Shown here: piece by piece, positions 19,332-28,778 of the stretch
How positions within the stretch are numbered: position 1 is the stretch's first letter
How the letters are laid out: every line of letters starts with the position of its first letter
DNA from: Mangrovimicrobium sediminis
GTDB lineage: Bacteria; Pseudomonadota; Gammaproteobacteria; Pseudomonadales; Halieaceae
NCBI RefSeq assembly: GCF_004745945.1
Contig: NZ_SRLE01000005.1
Coordinates: forward strand, 124,001 to 188,000
Direction: 5' to 3'
DNA length: 64,000 nucleotides
The notes under the pieces: generated by a model
What the model was told of the DNA's origin: nothing
The model's database searches: none
The model's input: the letters and a program-made list of their open reading frames with translations, nothing else
Made by a program: the position numbers and the translations under genes

Positions 19332-21566
19332 ATGGTCCGGGTCAGGCAGGACAACGTCTACGAAACCACCGAGGGCGGGGTAGACCTCGACCTGTGGTTG
19401 CAGAACCTGCCGCTGCAGCAGGAGCAGGTCGACGACCAGCGCCTGCGCGAGGCCGCCCAACTGGCTGCGGAACTGGCCCAGGGCCCGGGGGTGGACCAGC
19501 GCGACTGGGCGCGCGAATCCGACTGTTTCCGCGCTGGGCTGGATACCGCGCTGATCCTTGCCGAACTACATGTCGGCGCCGACGGGCTGGTCGCGGGCAT
19601 GCTCTACCGCGCGGTGCGCGAGGAACGCATCTCTTTGGAGGAGGTCGAGCGCCGCTTCGGGGCGACCGTGCGCCACCTCAATGAAGGCGTTCTGCGTATG
19701 GCGGCCATTGGCGACCTGCGCCTGCACCAGGACCGGCCGGTGCTCGGCCAGGCCCATGCGCAGAAGGACAACATCCGCAAGATGCTGGTGGCCATGGTCG
19801 ACGACGTGCGCGTGGCCCTGATCAAACTGGCGGAGCGCACCTGCGCCCTGCGCGCGGTGAAGAACGACGATGAGCGCCGCGACCCGGTCGCGCGGGAAGT
19901 CTTCGACGTCTACGCGCCGCTGGCCCACCGCCTGGGTATCGGCCACCTGAAATGGGAGCTGGAGGACCTGTCCTTCCGCTACATCTACTCCGACGCCTAC
20001 CGCAAGATCGCCCGCCTGCTGGATGGCAAGCGCCTGGAACGCGACCAGTTCATCGCCGACGTGAAAGACATCCTGGCGCGAGTACTGCGCGCCGCGGGTC
20101 TGGAATTCGAGATCGAGGGCCGCGCCAAGCACATCTACAGTATCTGGCGCAAAATGCAGCGCAAGGGCATCGGCTTTTCCCAGGTCTACGATATTCGCGC
20201 CGTGCGCATCCTGGTGCCCGAGATCAAGGACTGCTACGCCACCCTCGGCCTGGTGCACGGACTGTGGCGCAATATTCCCAACGAGTTCGACGACTACATC
20301 GCCAACCCCAAGGAGAACGGCTACCGCTCCCTGCACACCGCCGTGATCGGCCCGGACGGCAAGGTTCTCGAAGTGCAGATCCGCACCCGCAATATGCACG
20401 AGGAGGCGGAGCTGGGGGTCTGTGCCCACTGGCGCTACAAGGGCTCGGACAGCGAGTCCGGCATGGCCAGCAGCTACGAGGAAAAGATCGCGTGGCTGCG
20501 CCAGGTGCTCGATTGGCACGAGGAAACCGGTGATGCATCCGGCGTCGCCGAACAGTTCAGCTTCGATGTCGCCCAGGACCGGGTCTACGTGTTCACGCCC
20601 GATGGCGATGTCGTCAACCTCGCCCACGGCGCCACGCCCCTGGATTTCGCGTACCACGTTCACACCGAGGTCGGTCATCGCTGTCGCGGCGCCAAGGTGA
20701 ACGGATCGATCGTGCCGCTTACCTACACGCTGCAAACCGGCGAACGCGTGGAAATCCTTACCAGCAAGGACGGGTCGCCGCGGCGCGACTGGCTGCAGCC
20801 GGGCTCGGGCTACCTGCGCACCTCACGCGCCCGAGCCAAGGTGCAGCACTGGTTCCGCAGCCAGGCGCGCGAGGAGAACATCGACGCCGGCCGCGCGCTG
20901 CTGGAGCGCGATTTCAAGCGCCTGGCGCTGACCAGCGTGGACTACCAGCGCATCGCCAAGAAAGTGCAGATGCCCACGGTGGATGACATGTATGCGGCAG
21001 TCGGCTCCGGTGAGCTGTCTTCCATGCAGGTCCTCAACGCCGCCCAGGGTCTTGTCGAGCGTCCCTCCGAGCCGCAGCTCAAGCTGGCGCGCGCCGGCGG
21101 CGCCACCCGCCTGCGCAGCGAGATCCAGGTGCAGGGCGTGGGCAATCTCCTCAACCACATGGCGGGCTGCTGCAAGCCGCTGCCCGGGGATGCCATCGTC
21201 GGCTTTATCACCCGCGGTCGCGGTGTCAGCATCCACCGCGCCGACTGCGCCCGGCTGGTCAAGCTCTCCGAGGGCGCGCCGGACCGGGTCATCGATGTGG
21301 AGTGGGGCACCACGCCCACGGATAACTACGAGGTCGATGTCGCGATCGAGGCCTACGACCGCCAGGGCCTGTTGCGCGATATCACCGGACTGTTCGCCAA
21401 CGCGCACCTCAATGTGCTTGCCATCAACACTATGAGTCACCGCAAGACCAACACCGCCACCATGCGCCTGCGGGTCGAGGTGCCCAACCTGGCCTCGCTG
21501 TCGAAGTTGCTCGAGCGCATCAATCGGTTGCACAACGTGATTTCCGCAGCGAGGGTCAGCGAATGA
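19332..21566 (+). CDS. relA: GTP pyrophosphokinase RelA
   Basis: The stringent response synthetase (744 residues) that makes (p)ppGpp on ribosomes stalled by uncharged tRNA. The N-terminal hydrolase-like domain has lost its catalytic motif: VAGMLYRAVREERI stands where SpoT has a His-Asp pair, so only synthesis is expected. The synthetase core includes RKMQRKGIGFSQVYDIRAVRI and EFDDYIANPKENGYRSLHT. A TGS domain (VYVFTPDGDVVNLAHGATPLDFAYHVH), zinc-finger region (MAGCCKPLPGD) and a C-terminal ACT domain follow. It overlaps mazG by four bases. Confidence 0.97.
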   Translation: MVRVRQDNVYETTEGGVDLDLWLQNLPLQQEQVDDQRLREAAQLAAELAQGPGVDQRDWARESDCFRAGLDTALILAELHVGADGLVAGMLYRAVREERISLEEVERRFGATVRHLNEGVLRMAAIGDLRLHQDRPVLGQAHAQKDNIRKMLVAMVDDVRVALIKLAERTCALRAVKNDDERRDPVAREVFDVYAPLAHRLGIGHLKWELEDLSFRYIYSDAYRKIARLLDGKRLERDQFIADVKDILARVLRAAGLEFEIEGRAKHIYSIWRKMQRKGIGFSQVYDIRAVRILVPEIKDCYATLGLVHGLWRNIPNEFDDYIANPKENGYRSLHTAVIGPDGKVLEVQIRTRNMHEEAELGVCAHWRYKGSDSESGMASSYEEKIAWLRQVLDWHEETGDASGVAEQFSFDVAQDRVYVFTPDGDVVNLAHGATPLDFAYHVHTEVGHRCRGAKVNGSIVPLTYTLQTGERVEILTSKDGSPRRDWLQPGSGYLRTSRARAKVQHWFRSQAREENIDAGRALLERDFKRLALTSVDYQRIAKKVQMPTVDDMYAAVGSGELSSMQVLNAAQGLVERPSEPQLKLARAGGATRLRSEIQVQGVGNLLNHMAGCCKPLPGDAIVGFITRGRGVSIHRADCARLVKLSEGAPDRVIDVEWGTTPTDNYEVDVAIEAYDRQGLLRDITGLFANAHLNVLAINTMSHRKTNTATMRLRVEVPNLASLSKLLERINRLHNVISAARVSE

Positions 21567-22369
21567 GCGCGGCGCAGTACACGGTGGCCGATCTCGTGCG
21601 TGTCATGCAGCGCCTGCGCGATCCGCAGCACGGCTGTCCCTGGGACCTGGAGCAGGATTTCCAGAGCATCGTCCCCTCGACCCTGGAAGAGTGTTACGAG
21701 TTGGCCCACGCCATCGAAGAAGGTGACTATGGCCACGTCGGCGAGGAACTGGGCGACGTGCTGTTCCAGGTCATTTTCTACAGCCAACTGGGCGCCGAGC
21801 GCGGTTACTTCGATTTCGCGACGGTCGTGAACACTCTTGTAGAGAAGCTGGTACGCCGTCACCCGCACGTGTTTGGCGGCGGTGAGATCGAGGGCGTCGT
21901 CGATGGCGACACCGATGTCCAGGCGGTCAGCGCCACCTGGGAGGCGATCAAGCAGGAGGAGCGTGCCGCGCGGGAGCAGCACGGCGCGCTGTCCGACGTA
22001 CCGGTGGCCTTGCCGGCCCTGCCGCGCGCGCAGAAACTGCAAAAACGCGCCGCGCGCGTCGGCTTTGACTGGCCGGAGCACACCGGCGTGATGGATAAAC
22101 TCGACGAGGAAATCGGCGAACTGCGCGCTGCGATCAGCGCTGCCGACGATGCCGCTATCGAGGAAGAACTGGGCGATATCCTGTTCACCTGCGTCAATCT
22201 TTCACGCCATCTCGGCGTCGACGCGGAGTCCGCGTTGCGCCGCGCGTCGGCAAAGTTCGAGCACCGTTTTACCACCATGGAAGCCCTGGCGAACGATCAG
22301 GGAACGGGCTTGGGAAGCCTCGAAGCAACGGCCCTGGAAGGCCTTTGGGAGAGGGCCAAAACGTCCTGA
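21563..22369 (+). CDS. mazG: Nucleoside triphosphate pyrophosphohydrolase MazG
   Basis: Hydrolyses (d)NTPs to the monophosphate and pyrophosphate (268 residues). It carries two tandem MazG modules, each with the metal-binding EExxE...ExxD pattern: TLEECYELAHAIEEGDYGHVGEELGDVLFQ in the first and LDEEIGELRAAI with IEEELGDILFT in the second. This two-module form matches E. coli MazG, which has been linked to lowering ppGpp during starvation. The overlap with relA fits that link. A promoter for adk lies just past its end. Confidence 0.95.
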   Translation: MSAAQYTVADLVRVMQRLRDPQHGCPWDLEQDFQSIVPSTLEECYELAHAIEEGDYGHVGEELGDVLFQVIFYSQLGAERGYFDFATVVNTLVEKLVRRHPHVFGGGEIEGVVDGDTDVQAVSATWEAIKQEERAAREQHGALSDVPVALPALPRAQKLQKRAARVGFDWPEHTGVMDKLDEEIGELRAAISAADDAAIEEELGDILFTCVNLSRHLGVDAESALRRASAKFEHRFTTMEALANDQGTGLGSLEATALEGLWERAKTS

Positions 22370-23146
<777 letters not shown>

Positions 23147-23168
23147 AACGTTTTTTTGAAGTTGTAGA

Positions 23169-23195
23169 AAAAGGGGAGCCAGGCTCCCCTTTTTT
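23169..23195 (+). terminator. Intrinsic terminator of adk
   Basis: AAAAGGGGAG pairs with CTCCCCTTTT around a five-base loop and runs straight into a T-tract, 22 bases after the adk stop. The AAAA on the other side could let it work in both directions. Confidence 0.9.
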
Positions 23196-23330
23196 GTTGT
23201 CACGCATTCGCCTTTTTTGTTCCCATGCATCCGATAGTGCCTGTCCCCTTGTTCACTATTGGCAGTCCCGCGCCAAACTACACAATCAAATTTTTGTTTT
23301 TTTACTCTTGAAATGTGATTTTTTGCTATT

Positions 23331-23360
23331 TTGAGTCGCTGTTTTATCCGGTCATATTGT
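23331..23360 (+). promoter_or_regulatory. Candidate promoter in AT-rich leader of the AlgP-like gene
   Basis: TTGAGT (23331-23336) and TATTGT (23355-23360) lie 18 bases apart within an AT-rich stretch (23270-23400) that stands out in this GC-rich window. A long AT-rich leader would suit a nucleoid protein gene or autoregulation, but that is inference. Confidence 0.4.
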
Positions 23361-23428
23361 TGTAAGCCCTTTTTTTTCTTGCTATTTTTGCACTGCGTTA
23401 CCTTGCTAACAACTCTGGAGAAAGTGTA

Positions 23429-24286
23429 ATGGCAACCGCAAAGAAGAAAACTACAGCGAAAAAAGCGCCCGCTGCCCGAAAGAAATCCGCGGCGAAGAAG
23501 CGCCCGGCTGCGAAGCGGACTGCTGCAAAGAAATCACCCGCAAAAAACTCCATCGTAAAACGAGCTGCCGCGTCGCCCAGCGTGGTTCGCGCCAAGGACT
23601 CTCTCGACAAGTTGCAAAAATCCCTGGATGCCGAGAAGCAGGCCCTGAAACAGGTCAAGGACAAGCTCGAAAGTGCAAGGAAGCAGGTTTCCAGCAACGC
23701 CACCGCAGCCAATAAACGCGCGGTAAAAACGGCGCGCAACGTCGTTGAACGCACCAACAGTCGCGTGCGCACAATGCGCGGGAAGGTCGGTGATGCGCGG
23801 CAGATGCTGGCGGAATCGATGGAGGCTGCGCGACTGCAGGCGAAGAAGCTGGCCGCCGAGGAAAAACTGCTCGCGCGCAAGGCTGAACTGTTTGCCAAGG
23901 CCGAAGCGGACAAGGCTAAGTCGATGGCACTGCACGCTGAGCAGTGGATCAAGGCGCGGGCTCGCGCAGATGCCAAGAAGGTTGCCGCTTTCGAGAAGCG
24001 TCTGGAAAGGGAAATTGCAGCTGCCGAGCGCAAGTTGAAAGCCAAGGCCAAGGCTGCCGAGAAGAAGGCCGAAGCCAAGGCGAAGAAGGCTGCGAAGAAG
24101 CGCGGCGCGCCGAAACGCAAGGCTGCAGCCAAGACCACCGCGGCGAAGAAGTCACCGGGCCGTCCGAAGTCTGCTGCCAAGAAAAAGGCTCCCGCAAAGA
24201 AAAAAGCGACCAGGAAAAAGGCCGTAGCGCGCAAGGCGCCCGCCAAGCGTGCAGCCGCGAAGAAGAAGAGCGCGGCCAAGCGCTAG
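23429..24286 (+). CDS. Histone H1/AlgP-like basic protein
   Basis: A 285-residue protein with two lysine/alanine-rich tails. Residues 1-50 (KKTTAKKAPAARKKSAAKK) and 185-285 (AAKKRGAPKRKAAAK and similar) resemble the C-terminal repeats of eukaryotic histone H1 and of AlgP (AlgR3) of Pseudomonas. Residues 55-185 form a long predicted coiled coil (LDKLQKSLDAEKQALKQVKDKLE onward). DNA binding and a nucleoid-structuring or regulatory role are expected from composition. AlgP has its basic tail only at the C-terminus, so the double-tail layout differs. A GGAG site precedes the ATG, and two hairpins follow the stop. Confidence 0.75.
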   Translation: MATAKKKTTAKKAPAARKKSAAKKRPAAKRTAAKKSPAKNSIVKRAAASPSVVRAKDSLDKLQKSLDAEKQALKQVKDKLESARKQVSSNATAANKRAVKTARNVVERTNSRVRTMRGKVGDARQMLAESMEAARLQAKKLAAEEKLLARKAELFAKAEADKAKSMALHAEQWIKARARADAKKVAAFEKRLEREIAAAERKLKAKAKAAEKKAEAKAKKAAKKRGAPKRKAAAKTTAAKKSPGRPKSAAKKKAPAKKKATRKKAVARKAPAKRAAAKKKSAAKR

Positions 24287-24316
24287 TCAGGCCCGGACGG
24301 GCAACACACAGGCGCC

Positions 24317-24375
24317 GCCCCGATTTCATCGGGGCATCGCGAAACCCGCCGCCAGCGATGGCCGCGGGTTTTTTT
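24317..24375 (+). terminator. Two tandem hairpins ending in a T-tract
   Basis: GCCCCGAT/ATCGGGGC (24317-24335) has a three-base loop. AACCCGC...GCGGGTT (24343-24370), with one internal mismatch, is followed by six or more Ts. Together they terminate the AlgP-like gene. The T-tract overlaps the stop codon of the convergent mobA. Confidence 0.85.
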
Positions 24376-24967
24376 ATTGGGTGCCGTGATTCAGGTTTGT
24401 AAACTGCGACGCCTGAGTGTCCATCGCTACCGATACGGCGCCGATCTGCGCGTACCAGTGGCGGACGGCGCGACCGCCCGCATCGAGAAATGACGGCAGG
24501 GTGGCGAGGCAGTTGCGGCGCAGCAGCGCACACAGATAGTGATTGTCACCGCCCGCGCTTGCATAGGCGGCCTGGACTTCGGGGTGGGTATCCAGTGCCT
24601 GCCCGAGTGCACTCGCGAGATCCACCGGCAGGTCGGGCATATCGCAGGGTGCCAACAGTATGAACTCACCGCCCAATTCATTCCGGGCGGCTTCGAGTCC
24701 CGCCAACGGACCCTGGAACCCCTCGCGCAGGTCCGCGGGGGCCAGGCAGCCGATACGCGCGTAGGCCTCGCGGTTGCGATTGCAGCTGATCAGCACTTCG
24801 TCCGACTGCGCGGCGATCCGCTCGTAGACCCAGGCCACCAGCGGTCGGCCGCGCCAGGGCAGCAGACCCTTGTCCTGCCCCCCGGCACGGCGACCAGCGC
24901 CGCCAGCGAGGATCAGGGCGGACACTGTGGGCGTCGCCGCGGAGGTATTCGAGTGGGACTCGCCCAT
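24374..24967 (-). CDS. mobA: Molybdenum cofactor guanylyltransferase MobA
   Basis: Attaches GMP to molybdopterin to make the guanine dinucleotide cofactor (197 residues). The nucleotidyltransferase signature ALILAGGAGRRAGGQDKGLLPW (residues 17-38) binds GTP, and the metal-binding ILLAPCDMPDLP follows. The usual Met of RMGGxDK is Ala here (RRAGGQDK), a mild change. No other molybdenum cofactor genes are nearby. It converges on the AlgP-like gene, with a shared terminator region, and is divergent from tsaB. Confidence 0.9.
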   Translation of the reverse strand: MGESHSNTSAATPTVSALILAGGAGRRAGGQDKGLLPWRGRPLVAWVYERIAAQSDEVLISCNRNREAYARIGCLAPADLREGFQGPLAGLEAARNELGGEFILLAPCDMPDLPVDLASALGQALDTHPEVQAAYASAGGDNHYLCALLRRNCLATLPSFLDAGGRAVRHWYAQIGAVSVAMDTQASQFTNLNHGTQ

Positions 24968-25041
24968 GGAGTGTTTTTACCAATGCCGCAGTGTGGGATA
25001 ATTCGAGTTTATCACTTCAATACGAGTTTCCCCGACCCCCG

Positions 25042-25752
25042 ATGCGAGGCATTCTGGCCATCGAAACCGCGACCGATGCGTGCTCGGTCGCCCTGTGTCG
25101 CGGCGGTGAAGTGCTCGAGCGTCACGAGGTTACTCCCCGGCAACACAGCCAGCGCCTGTTTTCCATGCTCGCCGAGTTGTTACCGGACGGCCGCCTCGCC
25201 GAGCACGGGATTGAAGCCATCGCTTACGGCAGCGGCCCGGGCTCATTCACCGGCCTGCGCGTCGCCGCCAGCGCCGTACAGGGCCTGGCCTATGCCGCGT
25301 GCCTGCCAGCCGTACCGGTATCGACCCTGGCCTGCCAGGTGGCAACCGCTCTGCGCGAGGGACTGGTGACGGACGGCCAACGGGTGGCGAGCCTGATCGA
25401 CGCGCGCATCAACGAAGTCTACTGCGCGCTGTTCCAGGTGGAGTCGGGGCAACTGGTACAGTGCGGCCCGGCCCAGGCCTGCCCGCCCTCTGCACTGGTT
25501 CTCCCGGACGCTATGCCGCCGGTGGTAGCCGTGGGCAGCGGTGCGGCATACCTGGACAAGGCTCCCGCCGCGTTTCGCGCGAAACTGGAACACATCGACA
25601 CTACGCTGTTGCCGCGCGCCCGCGACCTGTTGCCCCTGGCCGAGCGGGCGCTTGCCGCGGGCCAGGTGCAGGACGCCATGCAGGTGCGGCCGGTGTACGT
25701 GCGCGACGAAATCAACTGGAAGAAGATTCCGCAGCAGGGCAAGCAGCGATGA
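25042..25752 (+). CDS. tsaB: tRNA threonylcarbamoyladenosine protein TsaB
   Basis: A partner of TsaD and TsaE in making the t6A modification at position 37 of ANN-decoding tRNAs (236 residues). It has an actin-like ASKHA fold. The N-terminal strand ILAIETATDACSVAL and the signature AYGSGPGSFTGLRVAASAVQGLA are diagnostic. I chose ATG 25042 (MRGILAIETAT) because upstream residues show no family character. A GATAAT box lies at 24997. Its stop overlaps the uppP start (ATGA). Confidence 0.94.
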   Translation: MRGILAIETATDACSVALCRGGEVLERHEVTPRQHSQRLFSMLAELLPDGRLAEHGIEAIAYGSGPGSFTGLRVAASAVQGLAYAACLPAVPVSTLACQVATALREGLVTDGQRVASLIDARINEVYCALFQVESGQLVQCGPAQACPPSALVLPDAMPPVVAVGSGAAYLDKAPAAFRAKLEHIDTTLLPRARDLLPLAERALAAGQVQDAMQVRPVYVRDEINWKKIPQQGKQR

Positions 25753-26552
25753 TTGACTGGTTTCAGGCGGTGGTGCTGGCAATCCTGCAGGGCCTGACCG
25801 AGTTTCTGCCGATTTCGAGTTCCGCCCACCTGGTGATTCCCTCGCTGGTACTGGAATGGCCGGACCAGGGCCTGGCCTTCGATGTTGCGGTGCATGTGGG
25901 TACGCTCAGCGCCGTACTCATTTACTACCGTCGCGACCTCTGGCAGATGGCGCAGGCCTGGTTGCGCTCCCTGACTGGCGGTGGTCACAGTGAGGACAGC
26001 CGCCTGGTCTGGTATCTCGCAGTGGGCTCTATCCCCGCCGGCCTGCTGGGCGTGACCATGGGCGACTTTATCGAACACCACGCCCGCAGCCTGCCGGTGA
26101 TCGCCACCACCACGCTGGTCTTTGGCCTGTTGCTGGGGGTCGCCGACCGCTACGCGATACGCACGCCGGGCGATGCCCGGGTCGGTTTGTGGGCGGCCGT
26201 GTTTATCGGCTGTGCCCAGGCAATCGCACTGGTGCCCGGCGTCTCCCGCTCCGGGGTGACGATTACCGCGGGCCTGCTGTTAAACCTCAGCCGCCAGGAT
26301 GCGGCGCGGTTTTCATTCCTGCTGTCCATTCCCGTCATCGCCGGCGCCGGTGCGCTGAAGGGTGTCGAACTCGCCCAGGGCGGGCACACTGTCGACTGGT
26401 CACTGCTGGTCGGCGCGGCCGTGCTCTCCGGCCTGACGGCCTTTGCCTGCATTGCCGTCTTCCTGCGCCTGCTGGATCGGGTGGGCATGATGCCCTTTGT
26501 CTGGTACCGGATTGTGCTGGCGGCATTGTTGTACCTGATCTGGATCGCCTGA
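25749..26552 (+). CDS. uppP: Undecaprenyl-diphosphate phosphatase UppP (BacA)
   Basis: An integral membrane phosphatase (267 residues) that recycles undecaprenyl pyrophosphate to the monophosphate carrier for peptidoglycan and other surface polymers. The two catalytic repeats are ILQGLTEFLPISSSAHL (residues 13-29) and IALVPGVSRSGVTITAGL, which carry the Glu, Ser and Arg residues of the active site. About eight membrane helices are visible. It is translationally coupled to tsaB, with no obvious functional link. Confidence 0.96.
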   Translation: MIDWFQAVVLAILQGLTEFLPISSSAHLVIPSLVLEWPDQGLAFDVAVHVGTLSAVLIYYRRDLWQMAQAWLRSLTGGGHSEDSRLVWYLAVGSIPAGLLGVTMGDFIEHHARSLPVIATTTLVFGLLLGVADRYAIRTPGDARVGLWAAVFIGCAQAIALVPGVSRSGVTITAGLLLNLSRQDAARFSFLLSIPVIAGAGALKGVELAQGGHTVDWSLLVGAAVLSGLTAFACIAVFLRLLDRVGMMPFVWYRIVLAALLYLIWIA

Positions 26553-26566
26553 GAGAGGAAAGCGCC

Positions 26567-27448
26567 ATGGCCAGACTCGCATTCATCGGACTCGGGGTGA
26601 TGGGGTACCCCATGGCGGGCCACCTGCAGCGCGCCGGCCACGAGGTGACGGTATTCAACCGCTCCCCGGCCCGTGCCGCGGCCTGGGTGGCCGAGTACGG
26701 CGGCGCCAGCGCGCCGACTCCGGCCGGGGCGGCGCGCGATGCACAGATGGTTTGCGTCTGTGTTGGCAACGATGACGACGTGCACCAGGTGGTGCTCGGC
26801 GAGCAGGGCGCGCTCGGTGCCATGGCTGCGGATTCAGTGCTGGTCGACCATACCACCGCCTCGGCGGAACTGGCCCGGGAACTGGCGCAAACCGCGGCGG
26901 CATCCGGCGTGGGCTTTCTCGACGCGCCGGTGTCCGGCGGCCAGGCCGGTGCGCAGAACGGCGCGCTGACCATCATGGTCGGTGGCGATCCCGCGGTATT
27001 TGCCCACGCCGAACCCCTGCTGCAACACTATGCGCGGTGTGTCCGCCTGCTCGGGCCAGCGGGTAGTGGCCAGTTGGCCAAGATGGTCAACCAGGTGTGC
27101 ATCGCGGGCATCCTGCAGGGGCTCGCGGAGGGGCTGGAATTCTCCGAGCGGGCCGGGCTCGACAGCGCGGCGGTGATCGAGGTGATCTCCCAGGGCGCCG
27201 CGCAATCCTGGCAGATGGAGAACCGCTACAAGACCATGCTGGCCGGGGAGTACAATCACGGCTTTGCCGTCGACTGGATGCGCAAGGACCTCGGGTTGGT
27301 GATGGCGGAGGCCGCCGCCATGGGGCTGGACCTGCCCGTCACACAACTGGTCGATGACTATTACGCGCAGGTGCAGGCAATGGGCGGCGGGCGCTGGGAC
27401 ACCTCCAGCCTGTTCGCCCGCACGCGCGCACAGCGCGAGACAGGTTGA
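26567..27448 (+). CDS. Beta-hydroxyacid dehydrogenase (3-hydroxyisobutyrate dehydrogenase family)
   Basis: An NAD(P)-dependent dehydrogenase of 293 residues. The N-terminal Rossmann motif is [16 protein letters not shown] (residues 5-20). The substrate signature is [22 protein letters not shown], and the catalytic lysine is in [11 protein letters not shown]. The family includes 3-hydroxyisobutyrate, tartronate semialdehyde and glyoxylate/succinic semialdehyde reductases, which cannot be separated by eye. No valine catabolism genes are nearby, so the substrate is open. A GAGAGGAA site precedes the ATG. Confidence 0.85.
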   Translation: MARLAFIGLGVMGYPMAGHLQRAGHEVTVFNRSPARAAAWVAEYGGASAPTPAGAARDAQMVCVCVGNDDDVHQVVLGEQGALGAMAADSVLVDHTTASAELARELAQTAAASGVGFLDAPVSGGQAGAQNGALTIMVGGDPAVFAHAEPLLQHYARCVRLLGPAGSGQLAKMVNQVCIAGILQGLAEGLEFSERAGLDSAAVIEVISQGAAQSWQMENRYKTMLAGEYNHGFAVDWMRKDLGLVMAEAAAMGLDLPVTQLVDDYYAQVQAMGGGRWDTSSLFARTRAQRETG

Positions 27449-27461
27449 ATCGGGAGCAGGC

Positions 27462-28772
27462 ATGTCGGAACAGGATACTTTCAACAACGATTTGTGCGCA
27501 TTCCTCGCGCGCGCCACCACGCCGTTTCACGTGGTGTCGGCCCTGGCGGAGGAACTCGCGGCCGCCGGCTTCATCGCCCTGGCGGAGGACGAGGCCTGGT
27601 CGCTGCAGCCGGGCGGCCGCTACTACGTGGTGCGCAACGGCAGTTCTATCGTCGCTTTCGGAATCGGCGAGCAGGCGGGGCCGGAGGAGGGCGTACGCCT
27701 GGTGGGCGCCCACACCGACAGCCCCTGCCTGATGGCCAAACCCTCACCAGAACGCCAGCGCCAGGGCTACCTGCAGGTCGGCGTACAGGTGTATGGCGGG
27801 GCATTGCTCAACCCCTGGTTCGACCGCGACCTCTCGCTCGCCGGCCGGGTCAGTTTTCGCGATGCCCAGGGGCAGTTGCGCAGCGCGTTGATCGACTTTC
27901 GCGACCCCATCGCGGTAATCCCCAGCCTGGCGATTCACCTCGACCGCGAGGCCAACAACAGCCGCACGATCAACGCCCAGACGGATATTCCCCCCATCCT
28001 GTGCCAGCTTACCGAGGGCGAGAAAGTGGAATTCCGCGCACTGCTGCGCGAGCGCCTGCTGCAGGAGCACCCGGATTGCGGCGCGCAGGAGGTGCTGGAT
28101 TTCGAGCTGTGTTTCTACGACACCCAGCCCGCCGCCGTGGTCGGACTGCGCGGCGACTTCATCGCCTCCGCTCGTCTCGATAACCTGCTGAGCTGTTACG
28201 TCGGCCTGTGCGCCCTGAAGCAATGGGACGGCGTTTCCAGCGTACTGCTGGTGTGCAACGACCACGAGGAGGTGGGCAGCCTCTCCGCCAGCGGCGCGCA
28301 GGGTCCCTTCCTCGCTTCGGTGCTCGAGCGCATGGCGGGGGATCGCGCCGCCTACGCCCGGCTCACCGACCGTTCCATGCTGATCTCGGCGGACAACGCC
28401 CACGGTATCCACCCGAATTACGCGGACCGCCACGACGAGAACCACGGCCCGCTGCTCAATCGCGGCCCGGTGATCAAGATCAACGCCAGCCAGCGCTACG
28501 CCAGCAACAGCGAGACCGCGGGCCTGTTCCGCATGCTCGCCGCCGAGGTCGAGGTGCCGGTGCAGTCCTTCGTGGTGCGCAGCGACATGGCCTGCGGCAG
28601 CACCATCGGCCCGATCACCGCGGGTGCGGTGGGCGTGCGCACGCTGGATATCGGTGTGTCCACCTTCGCCATGCATTCCATCCGCGAACTCGCCGGCGCG
28701 GCGGACGCCGCGAACCTCGTCCGGGTGCTCGCGCGCTTCTACAATTTCCCGGGTGCGCTCGGGGCGCGCTGA
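27462..28772 (+). CDS. apeB: M18 family aminopeptidase
   Basis: A zinc aminopeptidase of 436 residues in the aspartyl aminopeptidase family, removing N-terminal residues in the cytoplasm. The metal and catalytic residues lie in [13 protein letters not shown] (His and Asp), [18 protein letters not shown] (Glu pair), [10 protein letters not shown] and [11 protein letters not shown] (terminal His). The length matches E. coli and Pseudomonas ApeB. GGGAGCAGG lies just upstream of the ATG. It sits between the dehydrogenase and the QTMAN-like gene with short gaps, suggesting a shared transcript. Confidence 0.93.
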   Translation: MSEQDTFNNDLCAFLARATTPFHVVSALAEELAAAGFIALAEDEAWSLQPGGRYYVVRNGSSIVAFGIGEQAGPEEGVRLVGAHTDSPCLMAKPSPERQRQGYLQVGVQVYGGALLNPWFDRDLSLAGRVSFRDAQGQLRSALIDFRDPIAVIPSLAIHLDREANNSRTINAQTDIPPILCQLTEGEKVEFRALLRERLLQEHPDCGAQEVLDFELCFYDTQPAAVVGLRGDFIASARLDNLLSCYVGLCALKQWDGVSSVLLVCNDHEEVGSLSASGAQGPFLASVLERMAGDRAAYARLTDRSMLISADNAHGIHPNYADRHDENHGPLLNRGPVIKINASQRYASNSETAGLFRMLAAEVEVPVQSFVVRSDMACGSTIGPITAGAVGVRTLDIGVSTFAMHSIRELAGAADAANLVRVLARFYNFPGALGAR

Positions 28773-28778
28773 CGCAAC

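Noticed and set aside
23398-24279. 293-codon open frame on the minus strand rich in Phe and Ala, looking like a membrane protein
   Set aside because: It is the exact complement of the Lys/Ala-rich AlgP-like gene; AAG and GCN codons read backwards give Leu/Phe and Gly/Ser/Cys. The plus-strand gene has a ribosome site, promoter candidate and terminator.
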